A stretch of DNA of 64,000 nucleotides from an uncultured Bacilli bacterium (lineage in GTDB: Bacteria > Bacillota_I > Bacilli_A > RF39 > UBA660), in NCBI GenBank assembly GCA_934154785.1, contig CAKPGL010000002.1, positions 1 to 64,000 of the forward strand, in the 5' to 3' direction. Every line of letters begins with the position of its first letter. Positions within the stretch are counted from its first letter, which is position 1. Position numbers and translations under genes: made by a program. The notes beneath the pieces were generated by a model, which worked only from the letters and a program-made list of their open reading frames with translations, was not told the DNA's origin and searched no databases. Shown in pieces: positions 42,169 to 51,908 of the stretch.

Positions 42169-43479
42169 ATGCAAGAACAAAATTTGAATATAGAAAAAGT
42201 AAAAGAAATATCTAAGTTAAAGCAAGAACCTGAATGGATGACAGAGTTCCGTGTTAATGCTTATAATACTTTTGTTAATACTCCTAATCCTATATTTGGA
42301 CCTGAATTAAATATTGATTTTTCAATAATAAATTATTATAAAAAAATAACTGATAAGGTTCATAACAGTTGGGAAGATGTACCAACTTCTGTTAAAGATA
42401 CTTTTGATAAAATTGGTTTACCAGAAGCAGAACAAAAGTATTTAGCAGGTGTCGGTGCACAATTTGAGAGTGAAGTAATATATCATCATATGCTTAAAGA
42501 GTTAGAGGACAAAAATGTTATATTTTGTGATACCGATACAGCGTTAAAACAATATCCTGAATTATTTAAGGAATATTTTAATAATTTGGTTAAGTATGAT
42601 GAAAATAAGTATACTGCATTAAATGGTGCCGTATGGAGTGGGGGAACTTTTATATATATACCACCACATACTAAATTAGATAGACCTTTACAAAGTTATT
42701 TTAGAATTAATAGTAAAAACATGGGTCAGTTTGAAAGAACAATTATTATAGTTGATGAATATAGTGATTTACATTATATGGAAGGATGTACCGCTCCTAC
42801 TTATACTAGTGATTCTTTACATGCGGCAGTAGTTGAAATTTATGTAAAAAAGGGTGCTAAATGCCGTTATACTACTATTCAAAATTGGTCTAGTGATGTA
42901 TATAATTTAGTTACTAAAAGAGCCATTGTTGAAGAAAGTGGAACAATGGAATGGATAGATGGAAATATTGGCTCTAAAACTAATATGAAATATCCATCTT
43001 GTATATTAGCTGGTGAAAATGCAGTTGGCAATTGTATATCTATTGCTGTAGCAACCAAAGATCAATATCAAGATACTGGTGCTAAAATGATACATTTAGC
43101 TCCTAATACTAAGAGTAATATAATTAGTAAATCTATTGCTGCTAATGGTGGAATAGCTAATTATCGTGGTACTGTTAATATTTCTAAAGACGCTATTAAT
43201 TCTAAAAGCATTGTTAAGTGTGATACTATTATTTTGGATGATAAGTCTAAGAGCGATACAATTCCTAAAAATAAAGTTAGTAATTCTAGTTCTACTTTAG
43301 AACATGAAGCTACTGTATCTAAAATAGATGAAGATAAGTTGTTTTATTTGATGAGTAGAGGTATTCCTGAAGAAAGAGCTAAGGAATTATTAATTATGGG
43401 CTTTATTGATAAATTCCGTGAAGAATTACCAATGGAATATGCTGTAGAATTAAATGCTTTATTAAAAAATTATTTTTAG
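42169..43479 (+). CDS. sufB: Fe-S cluster assembly protein SufB
   Basis: 436 aa, slightly shorter than the usual 465 or so. SufB landmarks include PEWMTEFRVNAY, YIPPHTKLDRPLQ, EGCTAPTYTSDSLHAA and SNSSSTLEHEA near the C-terminus. It forms the SufBCD scaffold. It has its own extended -10 promoter (TATAAT 42147-42152), with the predicted start on AGGTGAT and a 10-nt leader. It is separated by a terminator from sufU. Confidence 0.95.
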   Translation: MQEQNLNIEKVKEISKLKQEPEWMTEFRVNAYNTFVNTPNPIFGPELNIDFSIINYYKKITDKVHNSWEDVPTSVKDTFDKIGLPEAEQKYLAGVGAQFESEVIYHHMLKELEDKNVIFCDTDTALKQYPELFKEYFNNLVKYDENKYTALNGAVWSGGTFIYIPPHTKLDRPLQSYFRINSKNMGQFERTIIIVDEYSDLHYMEGCTAPTYTSDSLHAAVVEIYVKKGAKCRYTTIQNWSSDVYNLVTKRAIVEESGTMEWIDGNIGSKTNMKYPSCILAGENAVGNCISIAVATKDQYQDTGAKMIHLAPNTKSNIISKSIAANGGIANYRGTVNISKDAINSKSIVKCDTIILDDKSKSDTIPKNKVSNSSSTLEHEATVSKIDEDKLFYLMSRGIPEERAKELLIMGFIDKFREELPMEYAVELNALLKNYF

Positions 43480-43540
43480 TATAAACTTAATTATTTGTAT
43501 TATATCTTATTTAAATTTTCAAAATTGTCTTAAGACAAAT

Positions 43541-43570
43541 TTAAGAAAAGTGTCCCTTTTCTTTTTTTAT
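43541..43570 (+). terminator. Terminator after sufB
   Basis: AAGAAAAG pairs with CTTTTCTT around TGTCC, then a T run. A palindrome TTGTCTTAAGACAA lies 15 bp upstream. Confidence 0.7.
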
Positions 43571-43636
43571 TATATAAAAAGTGTGATTTGTAATTATTTT
43601 TTTAATCTAGTATTATTGTTTCTGGGAGGGAAAGAT

Positions 43637-43984
43637 ATGTTAAATAATGCAGTTATTGTAGGTAGAATTGTACAAAATCCGGAATTAAAAGAAACAGAAA
43701 AAGGAGGAAAACTCGCTAATATAGTTTTAGCGGTTCCTAGAAGTTTTAAAAATTCAAATGGAGAGTATGAAACAGATTTTATTAATTGTACTTTGTGGCG
43801 TGGTATTGCTGAAAGTACAGCAGAATATTGTAAGAAAGGTGACCTTGTTGGTATAAAAGGTCGTATTCAAACAAGTAATTATCAAGATTCTGAAGGAAAC
43901 AAAAAGTATACTACAGAAGTAGTAGCGGAGAAAGTTACATTTCTATCTAAAAATCACACTAAAGAAGCAGAAGAAACAGAGTAA
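43637..43984 (+). CDS. ssb: Single-stranded DNA-binding protein
   Basis: 115 aa. One OB fold: LNNAVIVGRIVQNPELK, FINCTLWRGIAE, KKGDLVGIKGRIQ and EVVAEKVTFLS. The long disordered tail and DDDLPF-type acidic tip of a main SSB are missing (it ends in EAEETE). This may therefore be an accessory SSB of the SsbB kind or a reduced form. The ATG at 43637 follows GGGAGGG. The usual rpsF and rpsR neighbours are absent. Confidence 0.92.
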   Translation: MLNNAVIVGRIVQNPELKETEKGGKLANIVLAVPRSFKNSNGEYETDFINCTLWRGIAESTAEYCKKGDLVGIKGRIQTSNYQDSEGNKKYTTEVVAEKVTFLSKNHTKEAEETE

Positions 43985-44013
43985 TTCTGTTTTCTTTGTA
44001 TGGAGGTGTATAA

Positions 44014-44907
44014 ATGAACTATTATAACGAGATAAAAGAAAATCTAATAAATAATGAGATTACTAAGAAAGTAAAAGATTATTCTAAAAACAAAAGTGAT
44101 TTAAATACTTATTACAATGTAGGTAAATTACTAGCGAAAGCTGGTAAATATTATGGTGAAGGTATTATTAAAGAATATTCAAAGAAATTGACTATAGATT
44201 TAAACAAAAAATATAACGAAAGAACTTTGCGAAGAATAAGACAATTTTACTTGTTACAAATATCTCAAAAATGGTCGACATTGTCGACCAAATTGACTTG
44301 GAGCCATTATTCAGAATTGCTAGCAATAGAAGATATAAATAAAATAAATTACTATATAAAAATAGCAGAACAACATAATTTATCTGTACGAGAACTAAGA
44401 ACAAAAATAAAGAATAATGAATATGAAAGATTAGATGAAGAAGCTAAATTAAAATTAATTAATAAAAAGAATACTGAAGTAAAGGATTTTATTAAAGAAC
44501 CAATAATTATTAACAATAATTTAGATTATAATGATATCTCGGAAAAGATATTAAAAAAATTAATATTAGAAGATATAGATAGTTTTTTAGATGAATTGGG
44601 GACTGGTTTTAGTTATATCAAAAATGAATATAAAATAAAAATTGGAACCAATTACAATTATATAGATTTACTACTTTTTAATTATGAGTACAATTGCTTT
44701 GTAGTAGTAGAATTAAAAGTAACAGAGTTAAAAAAAGAACATATTGGGCAAATTGAAGTATATATGAATTATATTGATAGTAATTTAAAAAAAATTAATC
44801 AAGATAAAACGATTGGTATTATTATAGTTAGAAAGAATAATAAATTTATAATGGAATATTGTAGTGATAAACGTATTTTATCTAAAGAATACATGTTAAT
44901 CCAATAA
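44014..44907 (+). CDS. DUF1016/YhcG-type PD-(D/E)xK nuclease
   Basis: 297 aa. The N-terminal DUF1016 helical domain has YYNVGKLLAKAGKYYGEGII and NERTLRRIRQFY. The C-terminal nuclease core has YNYIDLLLFNYEYNCFVVVELK, with the Asp and ExK of a PD-(D/E)xK site, and GQIEVYMNY. Members often sit beside type I restriction or defence genes. Here it follows ssb by 29 bp, apparently in the same operon. GGAGGTG precedes the ATG. No methylase is present. It is probably a recently acquired DNA-processing gene. Confidence 0.88.
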   Translation: MNYYNEIKENLINNEITKKVKDYSKNKSDLNTYYNVGKLLAKAGKYYGEGIIKEYSKKLTIDLNKKYNERTLRRIRQFYLLQISQKWSTLSTKLTWSHYSELLAIEDINKINYYIKIAEQHNLSVRELRTKIKNNEYERLDEEAKLKLINKKNTEVKDFIKEPIIINNNLDYNDISEKILKKLILEDIDSFLDELGTGFSYIKNEYKIKIGTNYNYIDLLLFNYEYNCFVVVELKVTELKKEHIGQIEVYMNYIDSNLKKINQDKTIGIIIVRKNNKFIMEYCSDKRILSKEYMLIQ

Positions 44908-44989
44908 TAAGCATTTATAAGTTATTATTTAAAATATTAAAAAATTATCTATTTTTTATTTTTGGACATACACTTATAATGGTGATAAC

Positions 44990-46897
44990 ATGTTTTTTAA
45001 AAGTATACATAAAAGAGAAAAAATAATTCTTTTGGTAATAGTATTTTTATTTATATTAATAATTGCAAAAGTTTTTTATATTCAAGTAATTGATTATAAG
45101 AAGTTAAATAAATATGCTGGAAGCTTATGGAGTAGAAATTTACCAATAGAAGCCAATAGGGGTATTATTTATGATCAAAATGGCGTAGTACTTGCTGATA
45201 ATGTTACAACAACCTCGTTAGTTGTTATACCTAATCAAATCATTGATAAAGAAACTACAGCAAGGAAAATAAGTGAAATTTTGGGAACTAGTTATGATGA
45301 TATGTTGAAGCATGTTAGTAAGAGGACTTCAATAGAGCGTGTACATCCAGAAGGAAGAAGATTATCATATGATGTTGCCGATAAAATAAGTGATTTAAAA
45401 TTACCAGGGGTATATTTAATAAAAGAGTCTAAAAGGTATTATCCTTATGATACATTACTTTCTCATACTATTGGTTTTGTTGGAATAGACAATCAAGGTT
45501 TGAGTGGTTTAGAGCTTATGTATGATAATTATTTAACAGGAGAATATGGTGCTATTAAGTATTTAAGTGACGCAAAAGGACAAAAACTTAATCTAGCCGA
45601 AAAATACGAGGAACCACAAGATGGCATAAATATGACACTTACAATAAATTATGATATTCAAGCTGCTTTAGAAAGAGAATTAGACAATGCTTTAATAAAA
45701 TATAATCCGGATCAGGCATTAGGTTTAGTAATGGATCCAAATAGTGGAGAAATACTTGCTATAGCGAGTCGACCTACATTTTCTCCTAGTAATTATAAAA
45801 ATTATACTGTAGAAGAAATCAATAGAAATTTACCTATTTGGGCTACGTATGAACCCGGTAGTACTTTTAAAATAATTACTTTAGCGGCTTCTCTAGAAGA
45901 AAAAACTGTAGACTTAGAAAATGAACACTTTTATGATTCTGGTAGTGTTAAAGTTAGTAACGCTACTATTCATTGTTGGAAACATGCTGGACATGGTGAG
46001 CAGACATATTTAGAAGTAGTAGAGAACTCTTGTAATCCTGGATTTGTTAGTTTAGGACTTCGTCTTGGTAAAAATAGACTTTTTCATTACTTAGATTTGT
46101 TTGGATTCGGTAAAAAAACTGGAATAGACTTAAACGGTGAAAGTTCTGGAATTATGTTTAAACTTGATAAAGTTGGTGACTTGGAACTTGCAACGACTGC
46201 GTTTGGTCAAGGTGTATCTGTTACACCAATACAACAAGTTACAGCAGTTAGTGCTGCCATAAATGGAGGCATTTTATATAAGCCATATATAGTTAAAAGC
46301 TTAAATGAACCAGAAACAAATAGTATTATTTTAGAAAATAAGCCTACAATAGTTAGAAAAGTAATTAGTGAAGACACCAGTAGTAAAGTACGACATGCAC
46401 TAGAAAGTGTTGTTAGTAATGGTACAGGTCGTCCAGCTTATATAGATGGTTATCGTGTTGGTGGTAAAACAGGTACTGCTCAAAAAGTAAAAGACGGAAG
46501 ATATATGGTAGGTAATTATATTGTTTCATTTATAGGCTTTTTACCAGCAGATAATCCGCAAGTTGTTGTTTATATAGCGATTGATAATGCAAAAGGTGTA
46601 ACACAATATGGAGGTACTATAGCAGCGCCAATAGCGCGACAAGTATTAATGGATTCTGCTTCTGCTTTAGGTATTGGAAAAAGTAGTGGTGGTATGGAAA
46701 AAGAATATAATTATAATGATAAAAAATATGTAGAAGTGCCTAATGTTGTAGGAATGAGTGTAAAAGATGCAACAAAAAGTTTAAAAAGTTTTAAAGTTGA
46801 ATATAGTGGTAATGGAAATGTAGTTTCTTATCAATCACCTAACGCAGGTGAAAGAATATTAGAAGGTGAAACTATTAAACTGTTATTAACAGAATAG
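44990..46897 (+). CDS. Class B penicillin-binding protein with PASTA domain (SpoVD/FtsI type)
   Basis: 635 aa. One N-terminal membrane helix (about 12-33) is followed by a PBP dimer domain (RGIIYDQNGVVLADN) and a transpeptidase domain with STFK (Ser about 291), SCN and KTGTA. One C-terminal PASTA domain (about 580-635) is present. It cross-links peptidoglycan. The PASTA domain and order before mraY and ftsW/spoVE suit SpoVD or PbpB, and which role it fills (division, spore cortex or both) cannot be told. It has a very short leader, with GGTGAT between the -10 region and the ATG. Confidence 0.92.
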   Translation: MFFKSIHKREKIILLVIVFLFILIIAKVFYIQVIDYKKLNKYAGSLWSRNLPIEANRGIIYDQNGVVLADNVTTTSLVVIPNQIIDKETTARKISEILGTSYDDMLKHVSKRTSIERVHPEGRRLSYDVADKISDLKLPGVYLIKESKRYYPYDTLLSHTIGFVGIDNQGLSGLELMYDNYLTGEYGAIKYLSDAKGQKLNLAEKYEEPQDGINMTLTINYDIQAALERELDNALIKYNPDQALGLVMDPNSGEILAIASRPTFSPSNYKNYTVEEINRNLPIWATYEPGSTFKIITLAASLEEKTVDLENEHFYDSGSVKVSNATIHCWKHAGHGEQTYLEVVENSCNPGFVSLGLRLGKNRLFHYLDLFGFGKKTGIDLNGESSGIMFKLDKVGDLELATTAFGQGVSVTPIQQVTAVSAAINGGILYKPYIVKSLNEPETNSIILENKPTIVRKVISEDTSSKVRHALESVVSNGTGRPAYIDGYRVGGKTGTAQKVKDGRYMVGNYIVSFIGFLPADNPQVVVYIAIDNAKGVTQYGGTIAAPIARQVLMDSASALGIGKSSGGMEKEYNYNDKKYVEVPNVVGMSVKDATKSLKSFKVEYSGNGNVVSYQSPNAGERILEGETIKLLLTE

Positions 46898-46905
46898 GAG
46901 GAAAT

Positions 46906-47898
46906 ATGATAACATTAACTAAAACGTTTTTAGCACTCATGATTGGTTTTTTACTTGCTACATCTTTAGGAACTATTTTAATACCAGTTCTTCGAAAATT
47001 AAAAGCTAAACAAAGTCTTAGTGTTTATTTAGAAGAGAGACATCATTCTAAAAGCGGTACACCAACAATGGGTGGTTTAATCTTTATTATACCTACAATA
47101 ATTACTATGTGTATACTTAAAATAATGGGTAAAATAATTATTAGTTATAACTTTTTAATAGTAATATTTACATTTTTAGGTTATTTCTTAATAGGATTTA
47201 TAGATGATTTATTAATTATTAAAAGACATAATAATGCTGGATTAAGTGAAAGTGCTAAACTTATATTTCAAACTATAATAGCGGTAGTTTTCTTCTTTCT
47301 ATTTATGAAAGCAGGTAATGAACCATTGCTATGGATTCACACTTTAAATATTAAAATAGATATTAAATGGTGGTACGGAGTATTTATATTACTTGTCTTA
47401 ATAGCAAGTTCTAATGCTGTAAATATAACTGATGGTTTAGATGGCTTGGCTACTGGTCTTTCTATAATAGCTTATATAGCCTTTGGTTTAATTACTTGGA
47501 ATACTGGTTGGTTAGAGGGATATGAAGAAATAGCACTTTTTGAGTTTACATTAGTTGGTTCTTTACTAGGATTTTTGGTATTTAATATTAATCCCGCTAA
47601 AGTATTTATGGGCGATACTGGTTCTTTAGCACTTGGAGCAACCCTTGGTTCTATAGCTATTCTTACTCGTCATGAAATATTGTTAATTTTAATAGGAATA
47701 GTATTTGTTTGTGAAACATTAAGTTGTGTAATACAAAGAATATACTATAAATTAACTAGAAAAAGAATATTTCCAATGACACCAATTCATCATACATTTG
47801 AAAAATTAGGTTGGAAAGAAACTGATATAGTACGATTTTTTTGGATAATAGGTCTAATTGCCGCCATGGTATCTATCGCGTTTGGTATATTGTTATGA
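46906..47898 (+). CDS. mraY: Phospho-MurNAc-pentapeptide translocase MraY
   Basis: 330 aa with ten membrane helices. Motifs: GTPTMGGLIFI, the DD pair GFIDDLL, NAVNITDGLDGLA, FMGDTGSLALG and the late HHTFE. It makes lipid I. TAGGAGG precedes the ATG; the gap to the PBP gene is 8 bp. Confidence 0.97.
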   Translation: MITLTKTFLALMIGFLLATSLGTILIPVLRKLKAKQSLSVYLEERHHSKSGTPTMGGLIFIIPTIITMCILKIMGKIIISYNFLIVIFTFLGYFLIGFIDDLLIIKRHNNAGLSESAKLIFQTIIAVVFFFLFMKAGNEPLLWIHTLNIKIDIKWWYGVFILLVLIASSNAVNITDGLDGLATGLSIIAYIAFGLITWNTGWLEGYEEIALFEFTLVGSLLGFLVFNINPAKVFMGDTGSLALGATLGSIAILTRHEILLILIGIVFVCETLSCVIQRIYYKLTRKRIFPMTPIHHTFEKLGWKETDIVRFFWIIGLIAAMVSIAFGILL

Positions 47899-47928
47899 AA
47901 GTTTAAATAGAAAGTTAAGGTGTATATT

Positions 47929-49020
47929 TTGAAAGATAAAAAATTAGAAATAACTTTATTAATTAGTATTACCTTAATATCTATATTTGGTCTCATTATG
48001 GTATATTCTGCTTCAAATATTTGGGCAGAATATAAATATAATGATGCCTTTAAATATGTAAGACATCAAACTATATTTTTTATAATTGGTTATATAGGAA
48101 TGCTGATAATTAGTAAAATTAATTATCAAAAATACTTAAAGCGAGCTAATTTGTTACTTCTAGGTTGTATTATTCTTTTAATTTTAGTAGCAATACCAGG
48201 AATAGGCATGGTTAGAAATGGTAGTAGGAGTTGGTTTGGTATAGGTTCATTTGGAATACAACCTAGTGAATTTACTAAATTAGCTCTTATTATATTTACA
48301 TCCAAGTACTTAGTTAATAATGAAAAGAATATGAAGTTTATAATAAAAGGTGTACTACCAATATTAGGAGTTACTTTATTTGTATTTGGTTTAATTATGT
48401 TACAACCAGACTTTGGAACTGGTGTAATAATAGTAATGTCTATAATTGGGTTATTGTTTATAGGTGGAGTAAATCTTAAATTATTTGTTGGTATGGGTAT
48501 AGTAGGAGTAGTGGGTATTACTGGTCTTATTTTAGTTGCACCTTATCGTATGAGTAGAATATTATCTTACCTAAATCCTTGGTCAGACCCTCTAGGTAGT
48601 GGTTTTCAAATAATACAGAGTTTATATGCTATCGGTCCAGGAGGATTATTTGGATTAGGATTTGGTAATTCTATTCAAAAACATTTTTATCTTCCAGAAC
48701 CACAAACTGATTTTATATTCGCTATTATTAGTGAGGAATTTGGTTTTCTAGGAATATTAATAGTTTCTATACTATTTTTAACTATTATAATAAATGGTTT
48801 TAAAATATCTAAGCGTTGCAAAGATTTATTTGGAAAATATTTATCTTTTGGAATAACTTTTCAACTTGCTTTTCAAACTGTATTAAATTTAATGGTTGTA
48901 GTAGGTTTGATACCGGTTACAGGAGTAACGCTTCCATTTCTCTCATATGGTGGCTCTAGTTTACTTATTACATTATGCAGTATGGGAATATTATTAAATA
49001 TAAGTAGATATAATAAATAG
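47929..49020 (+). CDS. FtsW/RodA/SpoVE family glycosyltransferase
   Basis: 363 aa with ten membrane helices. SEDS motifs are present: YSASNIWA near the start, the catalytic region LMLQPDFGTGVI, the extracellular SDPLGSGFQIIQSLYAIGPGG and LPFLSYGGSS. It polymerises lipid II together with a class B PBP, here encoded two genes upstream. AAGGTG (47917-47922) supports a TTG start at 47929; the in-frame GTG at 47920 lies within that site. The order PBP–mraY–SEDS with no mur ligases is a shortened dcw cluster. Confidence 0.94.
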   Translation: MKDKKLEITLLISITLISIFGLIMVYSASNIWAEYKYNDAFKYVRHQTIFFIIGYIGMLIISKINYQKYLKRANLLLLGCIILLILVAIPGIGMVRNGSRSWFGIGSFGIQPSEFTKLALIIFTSKYLVNNEKNMKFIIKGVLPILGVTLFVFGLIMLQPDFGTGVIIVMSIIGLLFIGGVNLKLFVGMGIVGVVGITGLILVAPYRMSRILSYLNPWSDPLGSGFQIIQSLYAIGPGGLFGLGFGNSIQKHFYLPEPQTDFIFAIISEEFGFLGILIVSILFLTIIINGFKISKRCKDLFGKYLSFGITFQLAFQTVLNLMVVVGLIPVTGVTLPFLSYGGSSLLITLCSMGILLNISRYNK

Positions 49021-49024
49021 CAAT

Positions 49025-49053
49025 TTGACAATTCTATAAAACTTCTTTATAAT
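49025..49053 (+). promoter_or_regulatory. SigA-type promoter
   Basis: TTGACA (49025-49030), 17-bp spacer, TATAAT (49048-49053), then a leader with a GGGGGA ribosome-binding site. Confidence 0.9.
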
Positions 49054-49077
49054 ACAAAATCAGATGGGGGAAGAATT

Positions 49078-49941
49078 ATGGCATTTTCAATATATAAACA
49101 TAGACAACGTGGTAGTAAGTTATATGAAATAGCAAGTATTAAAGAGATTATAGAGTTAGGACAATTTCAACTTGCTATGAAAAAAATTCATGAATTTATA
49201 GATAATTATGGTAATGATATTGAAATTTTATATCTTTATGGTAAACTTTTACGAAAAACTGGTTATGTTGAAGAGTCTATAAATAGTTTTAAAAAGGCTT
49301 TAGAAGTTATGCAAGAAAAAAACACCGATTTTTATTATAATGCAACTATTGCTGAACTGTTTAAAGTATATTTTATTAATTGCTATTATAAAGAAGCTTA
49401 TGATATATTAATTAATGCGCCTAGTGCATTAAAGTTTGAACATTATAACGATAATATGCCAGATCTTAGTGAGTTTAAAAAATTACTAGAAATTCGCTTA
49501 GGTATTTATAAAGAACAGGACGATGAAAGTGTTTTAATACAAAAAGTCTTATATTATGATAGAGAAAGATCTATAGACCATGTAAAAAAACATCTAAAAG
49601 AAAGTGGACGTTTAGATCATAGCATTTTTAATGATGTTGATATAGATAAATTGTTTGCTTTAGTGGAAGATTCTATAAAAGCATCTAAAAAGATGCAGAG
49701 ATTTGCTTTTAATGATTTATATATGTTTGAATTTTATAGAATTGGTCAAGATAACTCGAATAAGTTAATGGTAGTTACTAATAAGGGAACTAATGAAATT
49801 ATATCAATGTATCCAACTCAAAGTAATATAAAATGCCAAATAAATGATAATTTATATAGACAGGTCTTAGAAGAAGAATCGTCTAAAGTAAAAAAAATAT
49901 CACAAATAGATAAGTTTAATAAAAGATATGGTTTAAAATAG
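49078..49941 (+). CDS. TPR-like protein, unknown function
   Basis: 287 aa, soluble. Residues about 25-135 contain two to three tetratricopeptide-like helix pairs (ILYLYGKLLRKTGYVEESIN is the clearest). The C-terminal half is a mixed domain with FAFNDLYMFEFYRIGQDNSN. No family name. It has its own strong promoter and stands alone, so it is a lineage gene with a likely scaffold role. Confidence 0.7.
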   Translation: MAFSIYKHRQRGSKLYEIASIKEIIELGQFQLAMKKIHEFIDNYGNDIEILYLYGKLLRKTGYVEESINSFKKALEVMQEKNTDFYYNATIAELFKVYFINCYYKEAYDILINAPSALKFEHYNDNMPDLSEFKKLLEIRLGIYKEQDDESVLIQKVLYYDRERSIDHVKKHLKESGRLDHSIFNDVDIDKLFALVEDSIKASKKMQRFAFNDLYMFEFYRIGQDNSNKLMVVTNKGTNEIISMYPTQSNIKCQINDNLYRQVLEEESSKVKKISQIDKFNKRYGLK

Positions 49942-49998
49942 GTATATTTTATATCTATTTTTTTTTATTTATGATAAAATTAAATTGGGTGAAAAACT

Positions 49999-50727
49999 AT
50001 GCTTTATACTTCAACACAAAATGAAAAAATTAAAAATTTACGTAAATTAAATAATAAAAAATATCGTGATGAGAACTCTCTTTTTCTTATTGAAGGAGAG
50101 CATTTAGTTTTAGAAGCATATAAAAATGGTTATTTAAAAGAATTATTATTAGAAGAAAATACTAGTTTAAGTATTAATGTACCAACTAGTTATTTAACAC
50201 GTAATGTTATGAAATTTATTAGTGAATTAGATAATCCTTCTAATATAATGGGTGTATGTACTAAATTAGTAGAGCAAGAAGAACTAGGAAATAAAATATT
50301 AGTGCTTGATAATGTACAAGATCCAGGTAACTTAGGAACAATTATTCGTAGTGCAGTAGCGTTTAATATAGATACAATTATTTTAAGTGATGATACAGTT
50401 GATTTATATAATTCTAAAGTTATTAGAGCTAGCCAAGGAATGATTTTTAAAATAAATATAGTAAGAAAAAGCTTGTTGGTAGTTATTCCTAATTTAAAAA
50501 AACAAGGGTATAAAATTTATACCACAAATGTAAAAAATGGAAAAAGTTTAAAAAATGTTGAAAAGGTCTCTAAATTTGCTATAATAATGGGTAATGAGGG
50601 ATTAGGAGTTAAAGAAAGTATTTCTTCTTTAGCTGATGATTTTCTTTATATTGATATGGCTAAAGACTGTGAAAGTTTAAATGTTGCAGTTGCGGCAAGT
50701 ATTATATTGTACGAGTTAGATAAGTAG
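49999..50727 (+). CDS. TrmH/SpoU family RNA 2'-O-methyltransferase
   Basis: 242 aa. The N-terminal substrate-binding domain (RKLNNKKYRDENSLFLIEGE) is followed by a SPOUT knot: VLDNVQDPGNLGTIIRSA, then IIMGNEGLGV and a LNVAVAASIILYE end. It probably methylates rRNA. The start follows GGGTGA, which coincides with the predicted transcript start from TG-A-TAAAAT. It is followed by rimM after 7 bp. Confidence 0.93.
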   Translation: MLYTSTQNEKIKNLRKLNNKKYRDENSLFLIEGEHLVLEAYKNGYLKELLLEENTSLSINVPTSYLTRNVMKFISELDNPSNIMGVCTKLVEQEELGNKILVLDNVQDPGNLGTIIRSAVAFNIDTIILSDDTVDLYNSKVIRASQGMIFKINIVRKSLLVVIPNLKKQGYKIYTTNVKNGKSLKNVEKVSKFAIIMGNEGLGVKESISSLADDFLYIDMAKDCESLNVAVAASIILYELDK

Positions 50728-50734
50728 GTGTAGT

Positions 50735-51232
50735 ATGAAGCGTATTTTAGTAGGACAAATTGTTAATACACATGGTTTAAAAGGGGAACTACGTATTATA
50801 TCTAATTTTCCATATAAAGAATTAGTATTTACTAAAGGCTTTAAAGTATATGTTGGGAAAAGAAATGATTTATGTGTAATAAATAGTTATCGTAAGCATA
50901 AAATTTATGATATGGTAACTTTTGACGGTATAGATAATATCGATATGGCTATTGCCTATAAGGGTGATTATGTATATATTGATAGAGATGACTTAAAAAT
51001 AGATGGTTTTATTAATGAGGATATTATTGGATTTACTGTATATAATGAAGACTTGTTAATTGGTGAATTAACGGATATTATTAACAATGGGGCACATGAT
51101 ATTTTAGTTATTAAGTCTTCTAATAATGATAGAATAATGGTGCCTTTTGTAGATGAATATGTTAAAAAAGTTGATTTAGATAATAAAAAGATTATGATAG
51201 AAACAATTGAGGGTTTGTTAGATGGTAATTGA
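50735..51232 (+). CDS. rimM: Ribosome maturation factor RimM
   Basis: 165 aa. The N-terminal barrel starts VGQIVNTHGLKGELRI, and the C-terminal PRC-barrel contains NGAHDILVIK and VPFVDEYVKKVD. It acts in 30S maturation. It overlaps trmD by 11 bp. The usual rpsP upstream is missing. Confidence 0.96.
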   Translation: MKRILVGQIVNTHGLKGELRIISNFPYKELVFTKGFKVYVGKRNDLCVINSYRKHKIYDMVTFDGIDNIDMAIAYKGDYVYIDRDDLKIDGFINEDIIGFTVYNEDLLIGELTDIINNGAHDILVIKSSNNDRIMVPFVDEYVKKVDLDNKKIMIETIEGLLDGN

Positions 51233-51908
51233 TATATTAACATTATTTCCTAATATGTTTGAAGGATTTTTATCTGAATCAATAATAAAACGTGCTATTG
51301 ACGCAAAGAAAGTTACAGTTAATGTTCATAATATTAGAGATTATTCAAAAGATCCACATAAAAAAGTTGATGACTATGGTTATGGTGGTGGTGAAGGCAT
51401 GGTTCTTATGCCCCAACCAATATTCGACGCTGTTAAAGACTTAAGAAGAGAAGACAGTTATGTAATATTAACGACACCACAAGGAACAACATTTAATCAT
51501 AATTTGGCTCACGAGTTAACTTTAAAAAAACATATTATTATTATTTGTGGTCATTATGAAGGATTTGATGAGAGAATTCGTACTTTAGCGGATATAGAAA
51601 TAAGTATTGGTGATTTTGTTTTAACTGGTGGTGAGTTACCAAGTATGGTTATTTGTGATAGTGTTATTCGTCTTATTGATGGCGTCATTAATGAAAATTC
51701 TCATAAAAATGATTCTTTTGAAGATACTTTACTGGATTATCCAGTGTATACTCATCCTGCTAATTACGAGGGTTTAGAAGTGCCGGAAGTATTATTGTCT
51801 GGTCACCATGAAAATATTCGTAAATGGCGTTTAAATGAACAAATTAAACGTACTAAAGAACGTCGCCCTGATTTACTAGAAAAGAGTGATTTTAATGGCA
51901 AATGTTAA
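51222..51908 (+). CDS. trmD: tRNA (guanine-N1)-methyltransferase TrmD
   Basis: 228 aa. Landmarks: IDILTLFPNMFEGFL, the knot residues GGGEGMVLMPQPI, CGHYEGFDERI and SIGDFVLTGGELP. It methylates G37 of several tRNAs. It overlaps rimM and the next unknown gene. Confidence 0.97.
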   Translation: MVIDILTLFPNMFEGFLSESIIKRAIDAKKVTVNVHNIRDYSKDPHKKVDDYGYGGGEGMVLMPQPIFDAVKDLRREDSYVILTTPQGTTFNHNLAHELTLKKHIIIICGHYEGFDERIRTLADIEISIGDFVLTGGELPSMVICDSVIRLIDGVINENSHKNDSFEDTLLDYPVYTHPANYEGLEVPEVLLSGHHENIRKWRLNEQIKRTKERRPDLLEKSDFNGKC

